From assembly GCA_031266095.1 (NCBI GenBank), contig JAISBR010000116.1, positions 1 to 9,668 on the forward strand: 9,668 nucleotides of DNA, written 5' to 3'. The DNA comes from Treponema sp. (GTDB lineage: Bacteria > Spirochaetota > Spirochaetia > Treponematales > Breznakiellaceae). A model generated the notes under the pieces. That model was not told the origin of the DNA and made no database searches. It worked only from the letters and a program-made list of their open reading frames with translations. Shown here in pieces: positions 1 to 7,058 of this stretch (the stretch's first letter is position 1; every line of letters starts with the position of its first letter). The translations under genes and the position numbers were made by a program.

Positions 1-149
1 CGGGGAGGGTTCCGACGATAGAACAGATGAGGGAAGAGGCGGCGGCGTGGAACCGAAGACGGAACCAGGAAGCGTGTAAAATCAACTGGCGCTTTACTAC
101 TGCCGATGCCCGTATTAAACTTAAACACTTATACCCACAGTTTAAATAG
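1..149 (+). CDS. IS630-family transposase, C-terminal end (5' end outside window)
   Basis: Reading from base 3 gives 48 codons ending in TAG at 147-149. The C-terminus contains INWRFTTADARIKLKHLYP, which matches the very characteristic end of IS630-family DDE transposases (a Trp, then an aromatic-rich TTADARIKLK segment, then LYP). The preceding stretch, with MREEAAAWNRRRN, matches the usual amphipathic helix with the W-x-x-x-RN pattern before it. The catalytic DDE residues lie upstream of the window. The family cuts and pastes DNA at TA dinucleotides. The right end of the element should lie within a few tens of bases after the stop; TA dinucleotides occur at 158-159, 161-162 and 164-165. Whether the full gene is intact cannot be seen. 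Recognition is by motif memory, not by a search. Confidence 0.85.
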   Translation, partial: GRVPTIEQMREEAAAWNRRRNQEACKINWRFTTADARIKLKHLYPQFK

Positions 150-160
150 AGACGTGATAC

Positions 161-274
161 TAGTAAGGTAATGACAATGACTTCGATGAGGGGATAACAT
201 TTCTTCCTCTCGATCCGTGGGTCTTTGATGTCGTTAAAAAAGTTGATAAGGGGTGGTATAGTTTCGGGGATCAT
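161..274 (-). pseudogene. ISAs1-family transposase, N-terminal remnant truncated by the IS630-like element
   Basis: On the minus strand an ATG at 274-272 is preceded by a perfect GGAGG (284-280) at 5 nt spacing. The encoded start includes INFFNDIKDPRIERKKCYPL followed by a hydrophobic IEVIVITLL. This is the N-terminal signature of ISAs1-family (H-repeat-associated) transposases: F-x-D-I-x-DPR-x-x-R, then a PL-x-x-hydrophobic helix. Similarity stops at about codon 38 (base ~161). There the expected A-V-I/M-C-G continuation is replaced by sequence antisense to the IS630-like transposase end. The reading frame stays open through the junction, but the protein is not the family's from that point on. 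All catalytic parts are missing, so it is a dead fragment. The good start and ribosome site suggest it was intact until the insertion. Confidence 0.75.
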
Positions 275-364
275 GAGCGCCTCCAATCCCACCTCTATCG
301 GCTTCTTTATCCCTTCTTTACCTCTTTTTTAATGCGCTCGCCCTGACTATCCAATACTTTTTCC

Positions 365-397
365 TTGACAATCCCACCTATACCGAGGCATTATAGT
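365..397 (+). promoter_or_regulatory. Candidate sigma70 promoter of the EF-G gene
   Basis: A perfect TTGACA lies at 365-370. Two -10 choices follow: CATTAT at 389-394 (18-bp spacer, 4 of 6 consensus) and TATAGT at 392-397 (5 of 6, but a long 21-bp spacer). The transcript would start near 401-404 and give a ~30-nt leader carrying AAAGGAG. The position directly upstream of the gene and the perfect -35 support it; the imperfect -10 or spacer lowers confidence. Confidence 0.5.
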
Positions 398-418
398 CAT
401 AGGAGCCGAAGCGCCCCT

Positions 419-425
419 AAAGGAG
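419..425 (+). promoter_or_regulatory. Ribosome binding site fixing the GTG start of the EF-G gene
   Basis: AAAGGAG sits 6 nt before GTG at 432-434. No in-frame ATG lies nearby that keeps the P-loop, so the GTG is the start. Confidence 0.8.
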
Positions 426-431
426 CCCTCT

Positions 432-2513
432 GTGAGTCATACTACCGATTTTATCAAAAATGTTTCTATCGCCGGTCACGGACAGACCGGCAAAACTACC
501 CTTTTTGAGCGCTTACTGTTCGCCGGAGGAGTCATCCCCAGGGCGGAAACTGTAGAATCGGGTAAAACCGTCGGCGATTCAAGCCCGGAAGAGATCGAAC
601 GGAAGATATCTATTCACGCCGCCCTCGGGCATATTGAACGGAATGAGACGAAGATCAACATCTTCGATACCCCTGGCTCGTCGGATTTTACCGGCGATGT
701 GATTCTGAGTTTCCGCGCCGCCGAATTCGCGCTTCTGGCCGTAGACGGTCGGGCCGGAGTCCAAATCGAAACTATCAAGCTCTGGCGGAATCTGGACGAC
801 AGGAATAAACCCCGGGGCGTATTCATCACCAAGCTGGACAATGACCAGGCTGATTTCAGCAAAGCTCTGGCCGATATCAAAGAAAAATTCAAGATTGAGC
901 CGGTACCGCTGACCCTGCCCATGGGAAGCGGCGGCGCGTTTAAGGGCGTTATCGACATACTCCATGAAAAAGCCTATATCGCCCGGGGAGATGCGGTCGA
1001 GCAAGAATGTCCCATTCCCGACGAGTTCAAGAATGTAGTAGCCGCTGCGCGGGAAAAGCTGATTGAGGCTGCAGCGGAAGGCGACGACACCCTGATGGAA
1101 CATTACATCGACAAGGGATCCCTTTCGCCTGAGGAAATGAAAAAGGGCTTGATTGAGGCCCTGGCGGAAAACAAGTATGTACCGGCTTTTGCGGGCGCGG
1201 TCCTCAAAAATTCCGGGATCATCCCACTGATTGATTTTATAGCGGACATCGGGCCGAATTCTCGAACCGCCAGGGATATGGTTCTGGACGCCGAAGGCAA
1301 GGAACAGACCGTTCCCTTGGACCCGGATAAGCCTTTTTCGGCCCTGGTTATAAAAACCGCCTACGATCAGTTCTCGGGTAAACTCTCGTGGGTCAAAATT
1401 ATCAGCGGCAAGATCTCAGCCGATTCCGAAGCTTTCAATGCTTCGGAACACAAAAAAGAGCGTATCGGTAAGCTCTATACCTGCCAGGGCAAAAAGCTTG
1501 AAGAGGTAAAGGAACTGTTCGCCGGTGATGTGGGGATCATTACTAAGTCCGCCAACCTCAAAACCAACGACACCCTCGCCGCAGCGGACGGAATTCTCAA
1601 CTTTGTACACCTGCGCCTTCCGGAGCCGGTACATTCGGTGGCGGTGAACGCGCTGGCAAAAAAAGACGATGACAAGCTCGGCGAATTCCTCGTACGGGCC
1701 GCAGAAGAGGACAAAACTTTCCGCTACAACTTCAACGCCGAAACCAAGGAGACAGTCATCTCCGGTATGGGTGAATTGCAGATCAACATCATCCTGGACA
1801 AGATCAAGACCAATCAAAAGATAGAGATCGAAACCCACGTCCCCAAGGTCGCCTACCGGGAAACCATCACCAAGAAAGCCGGCGCCGAGTACACCCACAA
1901 GAAGCAAACCGGTGGTCACGGCCAGTACGGAAAAGTACTGTTGGAAATCGCGCCTCTGCCGCGCGGCGAAAACTACCAATTCATCAACGCTATTTTTGGC
2001 GGCGCCATCCCCAAAAACCACATCCCCGGCGTGGAGAAGGGCGTGTTGGAAGGCATGGCCCACGGTACCATGGCAAGCTATCCGGTGGTTGACGTGGAGG
2101 TGAAGGTGGTGGATGGTAAGTATCACCCGGTCGATTCTTCTGAGCTTTCATTCAAACTGGCCGCCCGGAACGCCTTCCGTGACGCCATGCGCCAGGCCAA
2201 TCCCACCCTGCTGGAGCCCATCATGAACCTCACGGTCTTTGTGGAAGAGAAGTACCTTGGGGACGTGATGAGCGATTTGTCGGGCAAGAGGGGCAAGATC
2301 CTGGGCCAGGACTCCTCCGGCGGCATCGCGGAAATCCATGCCGAGGTTCCCCAGGCGGAACTGCTCCGTTACTCGATAGACCTTCGCTCCATCACTTCCG
2401 GTACCGGCTCCTTCAACGTGGCGTTTGACCACTACGCGCCGATCTCCGGCCGTATTGCCGACGATGTGATCAAGGCGAGGGAAACCTTCAAGATTCAGGA
2501 AATGGACGAGTGA
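432..2513 (+). CDS. fusA: Elongation factor G paralogue (EF-G-like, FusA2 type)
   Basis: A 693-residue translational GTPase, full length for EF-G. Visible parts: P-loop GHGQTGKT (15-22), switch I around RKISI (57-61), G3 DTPG (79-82), G4 TKLD (133-136), a beta-barrel domain II around 290-380, and domain IV opening with TGGHGQYG (493-500). The domain IV tip includes YHPVDSSE, with His565 matching the conserved E. coli EF-G His583, and domain V starts near LEPIM (594). The family moves tRNA-mRNA on the ribosome or, in some spirochaetal paralogues, splits ribosomes during recycling. The DSSPEEIERKISI-type switch and the sequence between 170 and 280 resemble the EF-G-like/FusA2 group more than canonical FusA, so this is probably a second copy with a specialised role. 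No ribosomal-protein, rpsL/rpsG or tuf neighbours are present, which fits a paralogue. G4 has Thr for the usual Asn, and switch I has Ser for the usual Thr of GITI. Confidence 0.93.
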   Translation: MSHTTDFIKNVSIAGHGQTGKTTLFERLLFAGGVIPRAETVESGKTVGDSSPEEIERKISIHAALGHIERNETKINIFDTPGSSDFTGDVILSFRAAEFALLAVDGRAGVQIETIKLWRNLDDRNKPRGVFITKLDNDQADFSKALADIKEKFKIEPVPLTLPMGSGGAFKGVIDILHEKAYIARGDAVEQECPIPDEFKNVVAAAREKLIEAAAEGDDTLMEHYIDKGSLSPEEMKKGLIEALAENKYVPAFAGAVLKNSGIIPLIDFIADIGPNSRTARDMVLDAEGKEQTVPLDPDKPFSALVIKTAYDQFSGKLSWVKIISGKISADSEAFNASEHKKERIGKLYTCQGKKLEEVKELFAGDVGIITKSANLKTNDTLAAADGILNFVHLRLPEPVHSVAVNALAKKDDDKLGEFLVRAAEEDKTFRYNFNAETKETVISGMGELQINIILDKIKTNQKIEIETHVPKVAYRETITKKAGAEYTHKKQTGGHGQYGKVLLEIAPLPRGENYQFINAIFGGAIPKNHIPGVEKGVLEGMAHGTMASYPVVDVEVKVVDGKYHPVDSSELSFKLAARNAFRDAMRQANPTLLEPIMNLTVFVEEKYLGDVMSDLSGKRGKILGQDSSGGIAEIHAEVPQAELLRYSIDLRSITSGTGSFNVAFDHYAPISGRIADDVIKARETFKIQEMDE

Positions 2514-2541
2514 ACCTTCTCACTCTAAAGGTGATGAAATT

Positions 2542-3882
2542 TTATTGCCGCTTCGCCAGTTCCGTATACTCGAGCCGGGGCTGTACGCATTTGTAGGCGG
2601 GCCGGATGATCCTGCCGCCCGCTATTAGTTCCTCCATGCGGTGGGCGCACCAGCCCGAAACCCGGCTGACCGCGAACAGGGGAGTGTAGAGGTCGGTGGG
2701 GATTCCCAGCATCTGGTAGACAAAGCCGGAGTAAAAATCCACATTGGCGCAAATGTCCTTGCTCGAACCCTTGATCTTTTTGAAAACCTCGGGAGTCAGC
2801 CGCTCAATAAGGCTGTAAAGGTTGAATTCTCTTTTGAGGTTCTTTTCCTCCGCCAAAGCGGAGGCTTTGTCGCGTAACAGAATCGCGCGGGGATCGGACT
2901 TGGTGTAGACCGCGTGGCCCTGACCATAGATGAGACCTGAGCCGTCATAGGCCTCGCCCCGGAGTATCGCCGCCAGGTACGCCATTACCTCTTCTTCACT
3001 CTCCCAGTGTTTCACGTTCCGTTTGATATCCTCCATCATGCCCATGACTTTGATATTGGCGCCGCCGTGCTTGAAGCCCTTGAGAGAGCCTATCCCGGCG
3101 GCAATGGCGGAAAAGGTATCGGTGTCGGTGGAAGAAACGAGGTGTACCGCAAAGGTTGAGTTATTCCCGCCGCCGTGCTCCGCGTGGAGTACCAGGGCCA
3201 GATCCAGCAGTTCCGCCTCAAGCCGGGAAAATTTCTGATCCGGCCGGATCAGAGAGAGCATAGCCTCGGCGCTGGAACAACCCGGTTCGGGGAGATGTAT
3301 AAAGAGGCTTTCATGATCAAAATAATGCTTTTTGGCCATATAGGAATAAGCCACAATGGTCGGAAAGCGTGCGATTAACTCCAGGCACTGTCGGAGTACG
3401 TTTTCCGAGGACTGATTTTCAGGATCATCATCGTATGAATAGAGGGTGAGTACCGAACGGGCCAGTTTGTTCATAATGTCCCTGGATGGAGCCTTCATTA
3501 TAGAATCCTCGGCGAAACTTTTTGGCAAAGCCCGGCTGTTCCCGATGAGGGCAGTAAAATCCTCAAGCAGCTTTTTATCGGGAAGCTGGCCGAAGAGGAG
3601 AAGGTATACCGTTTCCTCAAAGCAGAATCGGCCTTCCTTCGCGGCGGTGCTGACCAGGGTTTCCACATCTATGCCCCGGTAGTAGAGCTTACCGTCTACC
3701 GGGACTTTCTCCCCTTCGTCAATAATATACCCATGTACATCGCCGATTCTGGTAAGTCCCACCAGCACACCGGTACCATCGGTATTACGCAGGCCCCGCT
3801 TGACGTTATATTTGCTGTACAGATCAGCGTCTATATGATCATTTCCGGTGATCCTGGCTACATAATCCTTAACGCCGCCCAT
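2542..3882 (-). CDS. gltA: Citrate synthase
   Basis: Condenses acetyl-CoA (or a related acyl-CoA) with oxaloacetate. In numbering from the upstream GTG at 3888, the substrate-binding His235 and His238 are in LHAEHGGGN, catalytic His274 in GFKHGGAN, His325 in GQGHAVYTKSDPR with Arg334, catalytic Asp384 in NVDFYSG, and Arg409 in AVSR. All three catalytic residues are therefore present, and the ~446-residue length is normal for this bacterial group. I place the start at the ATG 3882-3880 (446 aa) rather than the GTG two codons earlier, because AGGAG at 3892-3888 overlaps that GTG but is ideally spaced (5 nt) from the ATG. The same AGGAG overlaps the stop codon of the acyl-CoA synthetase, implying translational coupling. 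A 2-methylcitrate or Re-type specificity cannot be read from sequence; the residues are of the Si superfamily. Confidence 0.93.
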   Translation of the reverse strand: MGGVKDYVARITGNDHIDADLYSKYNVKRGLRNTDGTGVLVGLTRIGDVHGYIIDEGEKVPVDGKLYYRGIDVETLVSTAAKEGRFCFEETVYLLLFGQLPDKKLLEDFTALIGNSRALPKSFAEDSIMKAPSRDIMNKLARSVLTLYSYDDDPENQSSENVLRQCLELIARFPTIVAYSYMAKKHYFDHESLFIHLPEPGCSSAEAMLSLIRPDQKFSRLEAELLDLALVLHAEHGGGNNSTFAVHLVSSTDTDTFSAIAAGIGSLKGFKHGGANIKVMGMMEDIKRNVKHWESEEEVMAYLAAILRGEAYDGSGLIYGQGHAVYTKSDPRAILLRDKASALAEEKNLKREFNLYSLIERLTPEVFKKIKGSSKDICANVDFYSGFVYQMLGIPTDLYTPLFAVSRVSGWCAHRMEELIAGGRIIRPAYKCVQPRLEYTELAKRQ

Positions 3883-3887
3883 ATTCA

Positions 3888-3892
3888 CTCCT
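3888..3892 (-). promoter_or_regulatory. Ribosome binding site deciding the citrate synthase start
   Basis: AGGAG on the minus strand, 5 nt before ATG 3882-3880. It overlaps both the TAG stop of the preceding gene (3893-3891) and the alternative GTG (3888-3886), so the GTG cannot be served by it. Confidence 0.75.
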
Positions 3893-5723
3893 ATTGAATA
3901 TCCTCTTCCCGGATCTGCACCCTGCGGATCTTACCGCTGATGGTCTTGGGAAGTTCACCGACAAATTCCACGATCCGGGGGTACTTGTAAGGCGCGGTAG
4001 TTTTCTTGACATGGTTCTGCAATTCCAATTTAAGTTCCTCAGAGGCGGTATAACCCTTGGCGAGTACCACCGTAGCCTTTACCACCATTCCGCGGTCCGG
4101 ATCGGGAACACCGGTAATGGCGCATTCCAGTACCGCCGGGTGTTCTATAAGGGCGCTTTCCACCTCGAAAGGCCCGATACGGTAACCGGAGCTTTTAATC
4201 ACGTCGTCGGCGCGGCCAACAAACCAGAAGTAGCCGTCCTCGTCTTTCCAGGCCATATCGCCGGTATAGTAGATGTCGTCATGCCATACGCTTGCGGTAA
4301 GGGCCTCATCACGATAATAGCCGCCGAACATGCCCCAGGGTTTGCGCTTATCGGTACGAACCACGATCTGCCCCTCCTCGCCCATGCCGCAGGAAGAACC
4401 GTCCTCACGGACCAGGTCAATATCGTAGCCCGGTGAAGGCTTTCCCATAGAGCCGGGCTTGGGTTCAAGACCCGGCCAGGTACAGAGAGTCACGGTAAGC
4501 TCTGTCTGACCGTAACACTCCCGCAGTTTGATGCCGGTACCGGAACGGAACTGCTCATAGATTTCAGGGTTAAGAGGTTCACCGGCTACGGTGCAGGTTT
4601 TAAGGGCGGAAAAATCGTATTTGGAAAGATCCTCTTTGATAAAGAAGCGGTACACCGTGGGAGGTGCGCAGAAGGTTGTAACTTTGTATTTAGAGACAAC
4701 GCTTAACATGGCGGAAGGTACAAAGCGGTCATAATCGTAGACAAAGACTGCGGATCCACAGAACCACTGACCATATATCTTTCCCCAGGCCGCTTTGGCC
4801 CAGCCGGTATCGGCGACGGTGAGATGCAGGCCGCCCGGCAGGACCTGGTGCCAGTACTTGGCCGTAGAGATATGCCCCAGGGGATAGGCAAAATCGTGGC
4901 GGACCATTTTGGGCATGCCGGTTGTACCTGAGGTAAAATAGAGCAGCATTATATCGCTGTTGGCGTTGGCCGGGACGGGCCGCTCGAAACGGTCGGAGGC
5001 TTTTTCAAAAGCGCTGAAAGCGGTCCAGGCTACAGTAGTCCCCGGCCCGACCATGCGGGACGGGGCGCCGGCGCCAAATACCCCGGCGGCCCCATCGGTA
5101 ACGCTGCCGCTAAAATCACCGCTTTGACCGCAGGATTTGGACCGGGCGGCAAAAAACTCTCCGGCCTGTTTTACCGGATCGGCATTTTCGCCGCCGGAGA
5201 TAAAAGCCTTATAACGCAGCGATGATTCACCTGAGGAAGCGAAGTCCCGCTCCAGTATCGCCTCGGCTTCATCCACCCGGCACATAAGCTCCGGATCGCC
5301 CACACAGACAATGCCCGCGATATCGGCGACATTACAACGGTATACGATGTCCTTGGTGGTGAGGAGGTGCGTGGCAGGAATGGCAATCGCCCCCAATTTG
5401 TGAAGGGCCAAAAGAGCCGGCCAGTATTCCCAGCGGCGCTTCAGTATCAGCATCACCGGGTCTCCCTTGCCGATGCCCGATTCGCGCAGTACATTGGCGG
5501 CCTTGTCCGAAAGAGTTTTCATCTCGGCGTAGGTAAAAACCGCTTCCGCGCCTTTCTCGTCACACCAGACCAAGGCCTTCTCGCCGCCCTTTTCCCGGGC
5601 AAGCACATCGATCACGTCATAGGCAAAGTTAAAATGCTCAGGGATATTTATCGAAAAATTCGCGTAAAAATCCTCGTAAGAGTCAAATTGCACTCTGGGT
5701 AGATACTTGTCAAGTAAGCTCAC
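3891..5723 (-). CDS. Acyl-CoA synthetase (AMP-forming, ACSM-type medium/short-chain)
   Basis: Activates a carboxylic acid to acyl-AMP, then acyl-CoA. In numbering from the ATG at 5744: P-loop TSGTTGMPK (271-279), adenine-site YGQTE (411-415), YTGD (493-496), hinge-region GRADD (510-514), the SSGYRIG CoA motif (518-524), and the C-terminal catalytic lysine in SGKIRR (Lys605). The sequence closely follows the ~550-residue bacterial ACSM-like family, for example [14 protein letters not shown] and [38 protein letters not shown] split across that region. It is longer than the family because of an extra ~55 residues at about 186-241, rich in Gly, Ala and Ser, before the P-loop. The likely start is GTG at 5723 (610 aa), with AGGAG at 5735-5731 seven nt upstream; the ATG at 5744 has no ribosome site. 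The gene follows the XRE-cupin regulator by 39 nt and precedes citrate synthase. Substrate is not determinable. Confidence 0.92.
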   Translation of the reverse strand: MSLLDKYLPRVQFDSYEDFYANFSINIPEHFNFAYDVIDVLAREKGGEKALVWCDEKGAEAVFTYAEMKTLSDKAANVLRESGIGKGDPVMLILKRRWEYWPALLALHKLGAIAIPATHLLTTKDIVYRCNVADIAGIVCVGDPELMCRVDEAEAILERDFASSGESSLRYKAFISGGENADPVKQAGEFFAARSKSCGQSGDFSGSVTDGAAGVFGAGAPSRMVGPGTTVAWTAFSAFEKASDRFERPVPANANSDIMLLYFTSGTTGMPKMVRHDFAYPLGHISTAKYWHQVLPGGLHLTVADTGWAKAAWGKIYGQWFCGSAVFVYDYDRFVPSAMLSVVSKYKVTTFCAPPTVYRFFIKEDLSKYDFSALKTCTVAGEPLNPEIYEQFRSGTGIKLRECYGQTELTVTLCTWPGLEPKPGSMGKPSPGYDIDLVREDGSSCGMGEEGQIVVRTDKRKPWGMFGGYYRDEALTASVWHDDIYYTGDMAWKDEDGYFWFVGRADDVIKSSGYRIGPFEVESALIEHPAVLECAITGVPDPDRGMVVKATVVLAKGYTASEELKLELQNHVKKTTAPYKYPRIVEFVGELPKTISGKIRRVQIREEDIQ

Positions 5724-5730
5724 TTTGTTA

Positions 5731-5735
5731 CTCCT
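5731..5735 (-). promoter_or_regulatory. Ribosome binding site deciding the acyl-CoA synthetase start
   Basis: AGGAG on the minus strand lies 7 nt before GTG 5723-5721. It would fall inside the coding sequence if the ATG at 5744 were used. That ATG is preceded by AAACATCCCA, which has no Shine-Dalgarno match. A short inverted repeat GGAT-4 nt-ATCC lies in the same gap. Confidence 0.65.
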
Positions 5736-5762
5736 GTTGTTCATTGGGATGTTTATCCGCCG

Positions 5763-6317
5763 TTACAGCACCACCGCCAAAAAGCGGGCCGATTTTCCTC
5801 CCAGGGCTTTCATCCCGTGAGGCTCATTGGAATCGTAATACACGCAGTCGCCGGGACCGAGTTCCATTTCATGCCCGCCGACGGAAATGAGCAGCCGGCC
5901 CTCAAGCACATAATCAAACTCCTGTCCCGGATGGGTGTTGAGGCTTAAGGGCTTGTGCTCCGTTTCGAGATTCGCCTCCACCAGGAACGGCTCGGCTTTC
6001 TTACGGTGAAAATTGTAGGCCAGATTCCAATAGGCGTACATAGGACGGCGGCTTACCTCCGGGGCCTGCCCGGATTTGGTAACGCAAAAGGTTTTCAGTT
6101 TGGAAGTATCCCCGCTCACCAGCTCGGAAAGATCCACTTTGAAATGGACGGCGATCTCCACCAGAGCGCCGATAGGGAAATCTTTTTCGCCTGTTTCCCA
6201 GGCGTTATACTCCGCCGGATCAAAACCCAATTCCTGCGCGAGCGTCTCAGGCGAAATTTCTTCTATTTCGCGTAATACCTGTACCCTGGCGATAATTTCT
6301 TTTACATCTTCTCTCAT
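5763..6317 (-). CDS. XRE-family transcriptional regulator with cupin sensor domain
   Basis: A 184-residue one-component regulator. Residues ~8-68 form a Cro/CI-type helix-turn-helix (SPETLAQELGFDPAEYNAWETG is the recognition region, split by a turn). Residues ~112-183 form a small cupin barrel. Motif 1 runs from His129 through Glu133 (HPGQEFDYVLEG) and motif 2 has GPGD (154-157) and His167 in EPHGMKAL, so His129, Glu133 and His167 are candidate metal ligands. The family binds DNA near its own operon and senses a small molecule, often a carboxylate. Regulators of this exact architecture commonly sit beside AMP-forming acyl-CoA synthetases, as here, so control of the downstream synthetase is a reasonable inference. 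GGAG (6327-6324) lies 6 nt before the ATG; the gene starts 11 nt after the rpiA stop. Confidence 0.9.
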   Translation of the reverse strand: MREDVKEIIARVQVLREIEEISPETLAQELGFDPAEYNAWETGEKDFPIGALVEIAVHFKVDLSELVSGDTSKLKTFCVTKSGQAPEVSRRPMYAYWNLAYNFHRKKAEPFLVEANLETEHKPLSLNTHPGQEFDYVLEGRLLISVGGHEMELGPGDCVYYDSNEPHGMKALGGKSARFLAVVL

Positions 6318-6328
6318 TGTTTTCTCCG

Positions 6329-7057
6329 TTAGTTTCTTACTTCTACCGTTCCGTTGGAACAGGCTATATACACTACCGGGCGGATCCGGGTAAAGTACCC
6401 ATTCTCCACCACTCCGGGGATCTGGTTCATGTCCTTTTCCAGCGCGGCGGGATCAACCGGGGCGCTGAAACGGATGTCCAGAATAAGGTTCCCGTGTTCG
6501 GTGATAACCGGCCCGGCCTTCCGCAGCGCTTCCCTCAGCGTCACAGCCGCGCCTAACTTTTCCAGCGCCCTGCCCGCCTGCACTCTGGCCTCAGGGATCA
6601 CCTCCACCGGAACGGGAAAACCCATGCCCAAATGCCGGGCGATTTTCGATTCATCCACCGTTATGGCGTATGACGCAGAGGAATACGCGGCGAGCTTTTC
6701 AATCAGCAGGGCACCGCCGCCGCCTTTAATCAGATAATTGTGCGCGTCAACCTCGTCGGCGCCGTCAATGGTCAGATCAAGACCCGCCGACAACTCACGG
6801 GAATTGAGCGGGTACAGAGATATCCCCCATTTTTCACATTCAATCTCAGCCTGAAAACTGGTGGCAAAGGCGCTGATGTCTTTCAAAACACCCTGGGCCA
6901 TACACTCCCCCACTCGGCGGATCGCGTGAACGGCGGTGGAACCGGTACCAAGGCCCAGCTTCATGCCGCTCTGCACCAGCGCGTCAACCGCCGCCCTGCC
7001 CGCGGCTTCTTTCATCCGCAACGCCGCGGCCTTTACGGTGTCCGACTGTTGTTCCAT
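6329..7057 (-). CDS. rpiA: Ribose-5-phosphate isomerase A
   Basis: Interconverts ribose 5-phosphate and ribulose 5-phosphate in the pentose phosphate pathway (cytoplasm). The 242-residue protein carries GLGTGST (35-41, phosphate loop), DGADE with Asp98 and Asp101, and KGGGGALLIEK with Lys111 and Glu120. These equal E. coli Asp81, Asp84, Lys94 and Glu103 with a constant offset of 17, so the active site is complete. The open frame extends 36 codons further upstream to 7165, but that part lies inside aroDE in another frame. The true start is ATG 7057-7055, with AGGAG at 7067-7063 five nt upstream. Only one base separates this ATG from the aroDE TAA, so translation is probably coupled. Confidence 0.95.
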   Translation of the reverse strand: MEQQSDTVKAAALRMKEAAGRAAVDALVQSGMKLGLGTGSTAVHAIRRVGECMAQGVLKDISAFATSFQAEIECEKWGISLYPLNSRELSAGLDLTIDGADEVDAHNYLIKGGGGALLIEKLAAYSSASYAITVDESKIARHLGMGFPVPVEVIPEARVQAGRALEKLGAAVTLREALRKAGPVITEHGNLILDIRFSAPVDPAALEKDMNQIPGVVENGYFTRIRPVVYIACSNGTVEVRN

Positions 7058-7058
7058 G

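Larger units (their letters stand above)
150..431. other. Intergenic stretch upstream of the EF-G gene: IS junction, ISAs1 left end, promoter
   Basis: About 280 bases with no intact gene. Bases 150-~165 hold the IS630/ISAs1 junction. Bases 161-274 are the antisense ISAs1 transposase start, and 275-~350 are probably its upstream region. A minus-strand CAGGGCG at 345-339 could be near the ISAs1 end, but I cannot verify the terminal repeat. Bases 365-425 hold the promoter and ribosome site of the EF-G gene. An 11-bp direct repeat, CAATCCCACCT, occurs at 284-294 and 369-379: one copy covers the ISAs1 ribosome site and the other overlaps the end of the EF-G -35 box. Confidence 0.6.

Noticed and set aside
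167..346. A 59-codon stop-free frame on the + strand with protein-like composition
   Set aside because: It has no usable start codon and is antisense to the ISAs1 transposase start at 161-274, which explains its openness.
1416..2126. Long minus-strand open frame (236 codons) opposite the EF-G gene
   Set aside because: It is a shadow of a highly conserved coding sequence with no ribosome site or recognisable domain.
2514..2532. ACCTT...AAGGT stem between the convergent EF-G and citrate synthase genes as a shared terminator
   Set aside because: Only 5 bp with a 9-nt loop and no proper T-run; too weak to call.
2854..2869. CAAAGC-GGAG-GCTTTG palindrome in citrate synthase as another inserted palindromic element
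   Set aside because: The encoded KASALAEEKN segment aligns with other citrate synthases without any extra residues, so nothing was inserted; probably chance.
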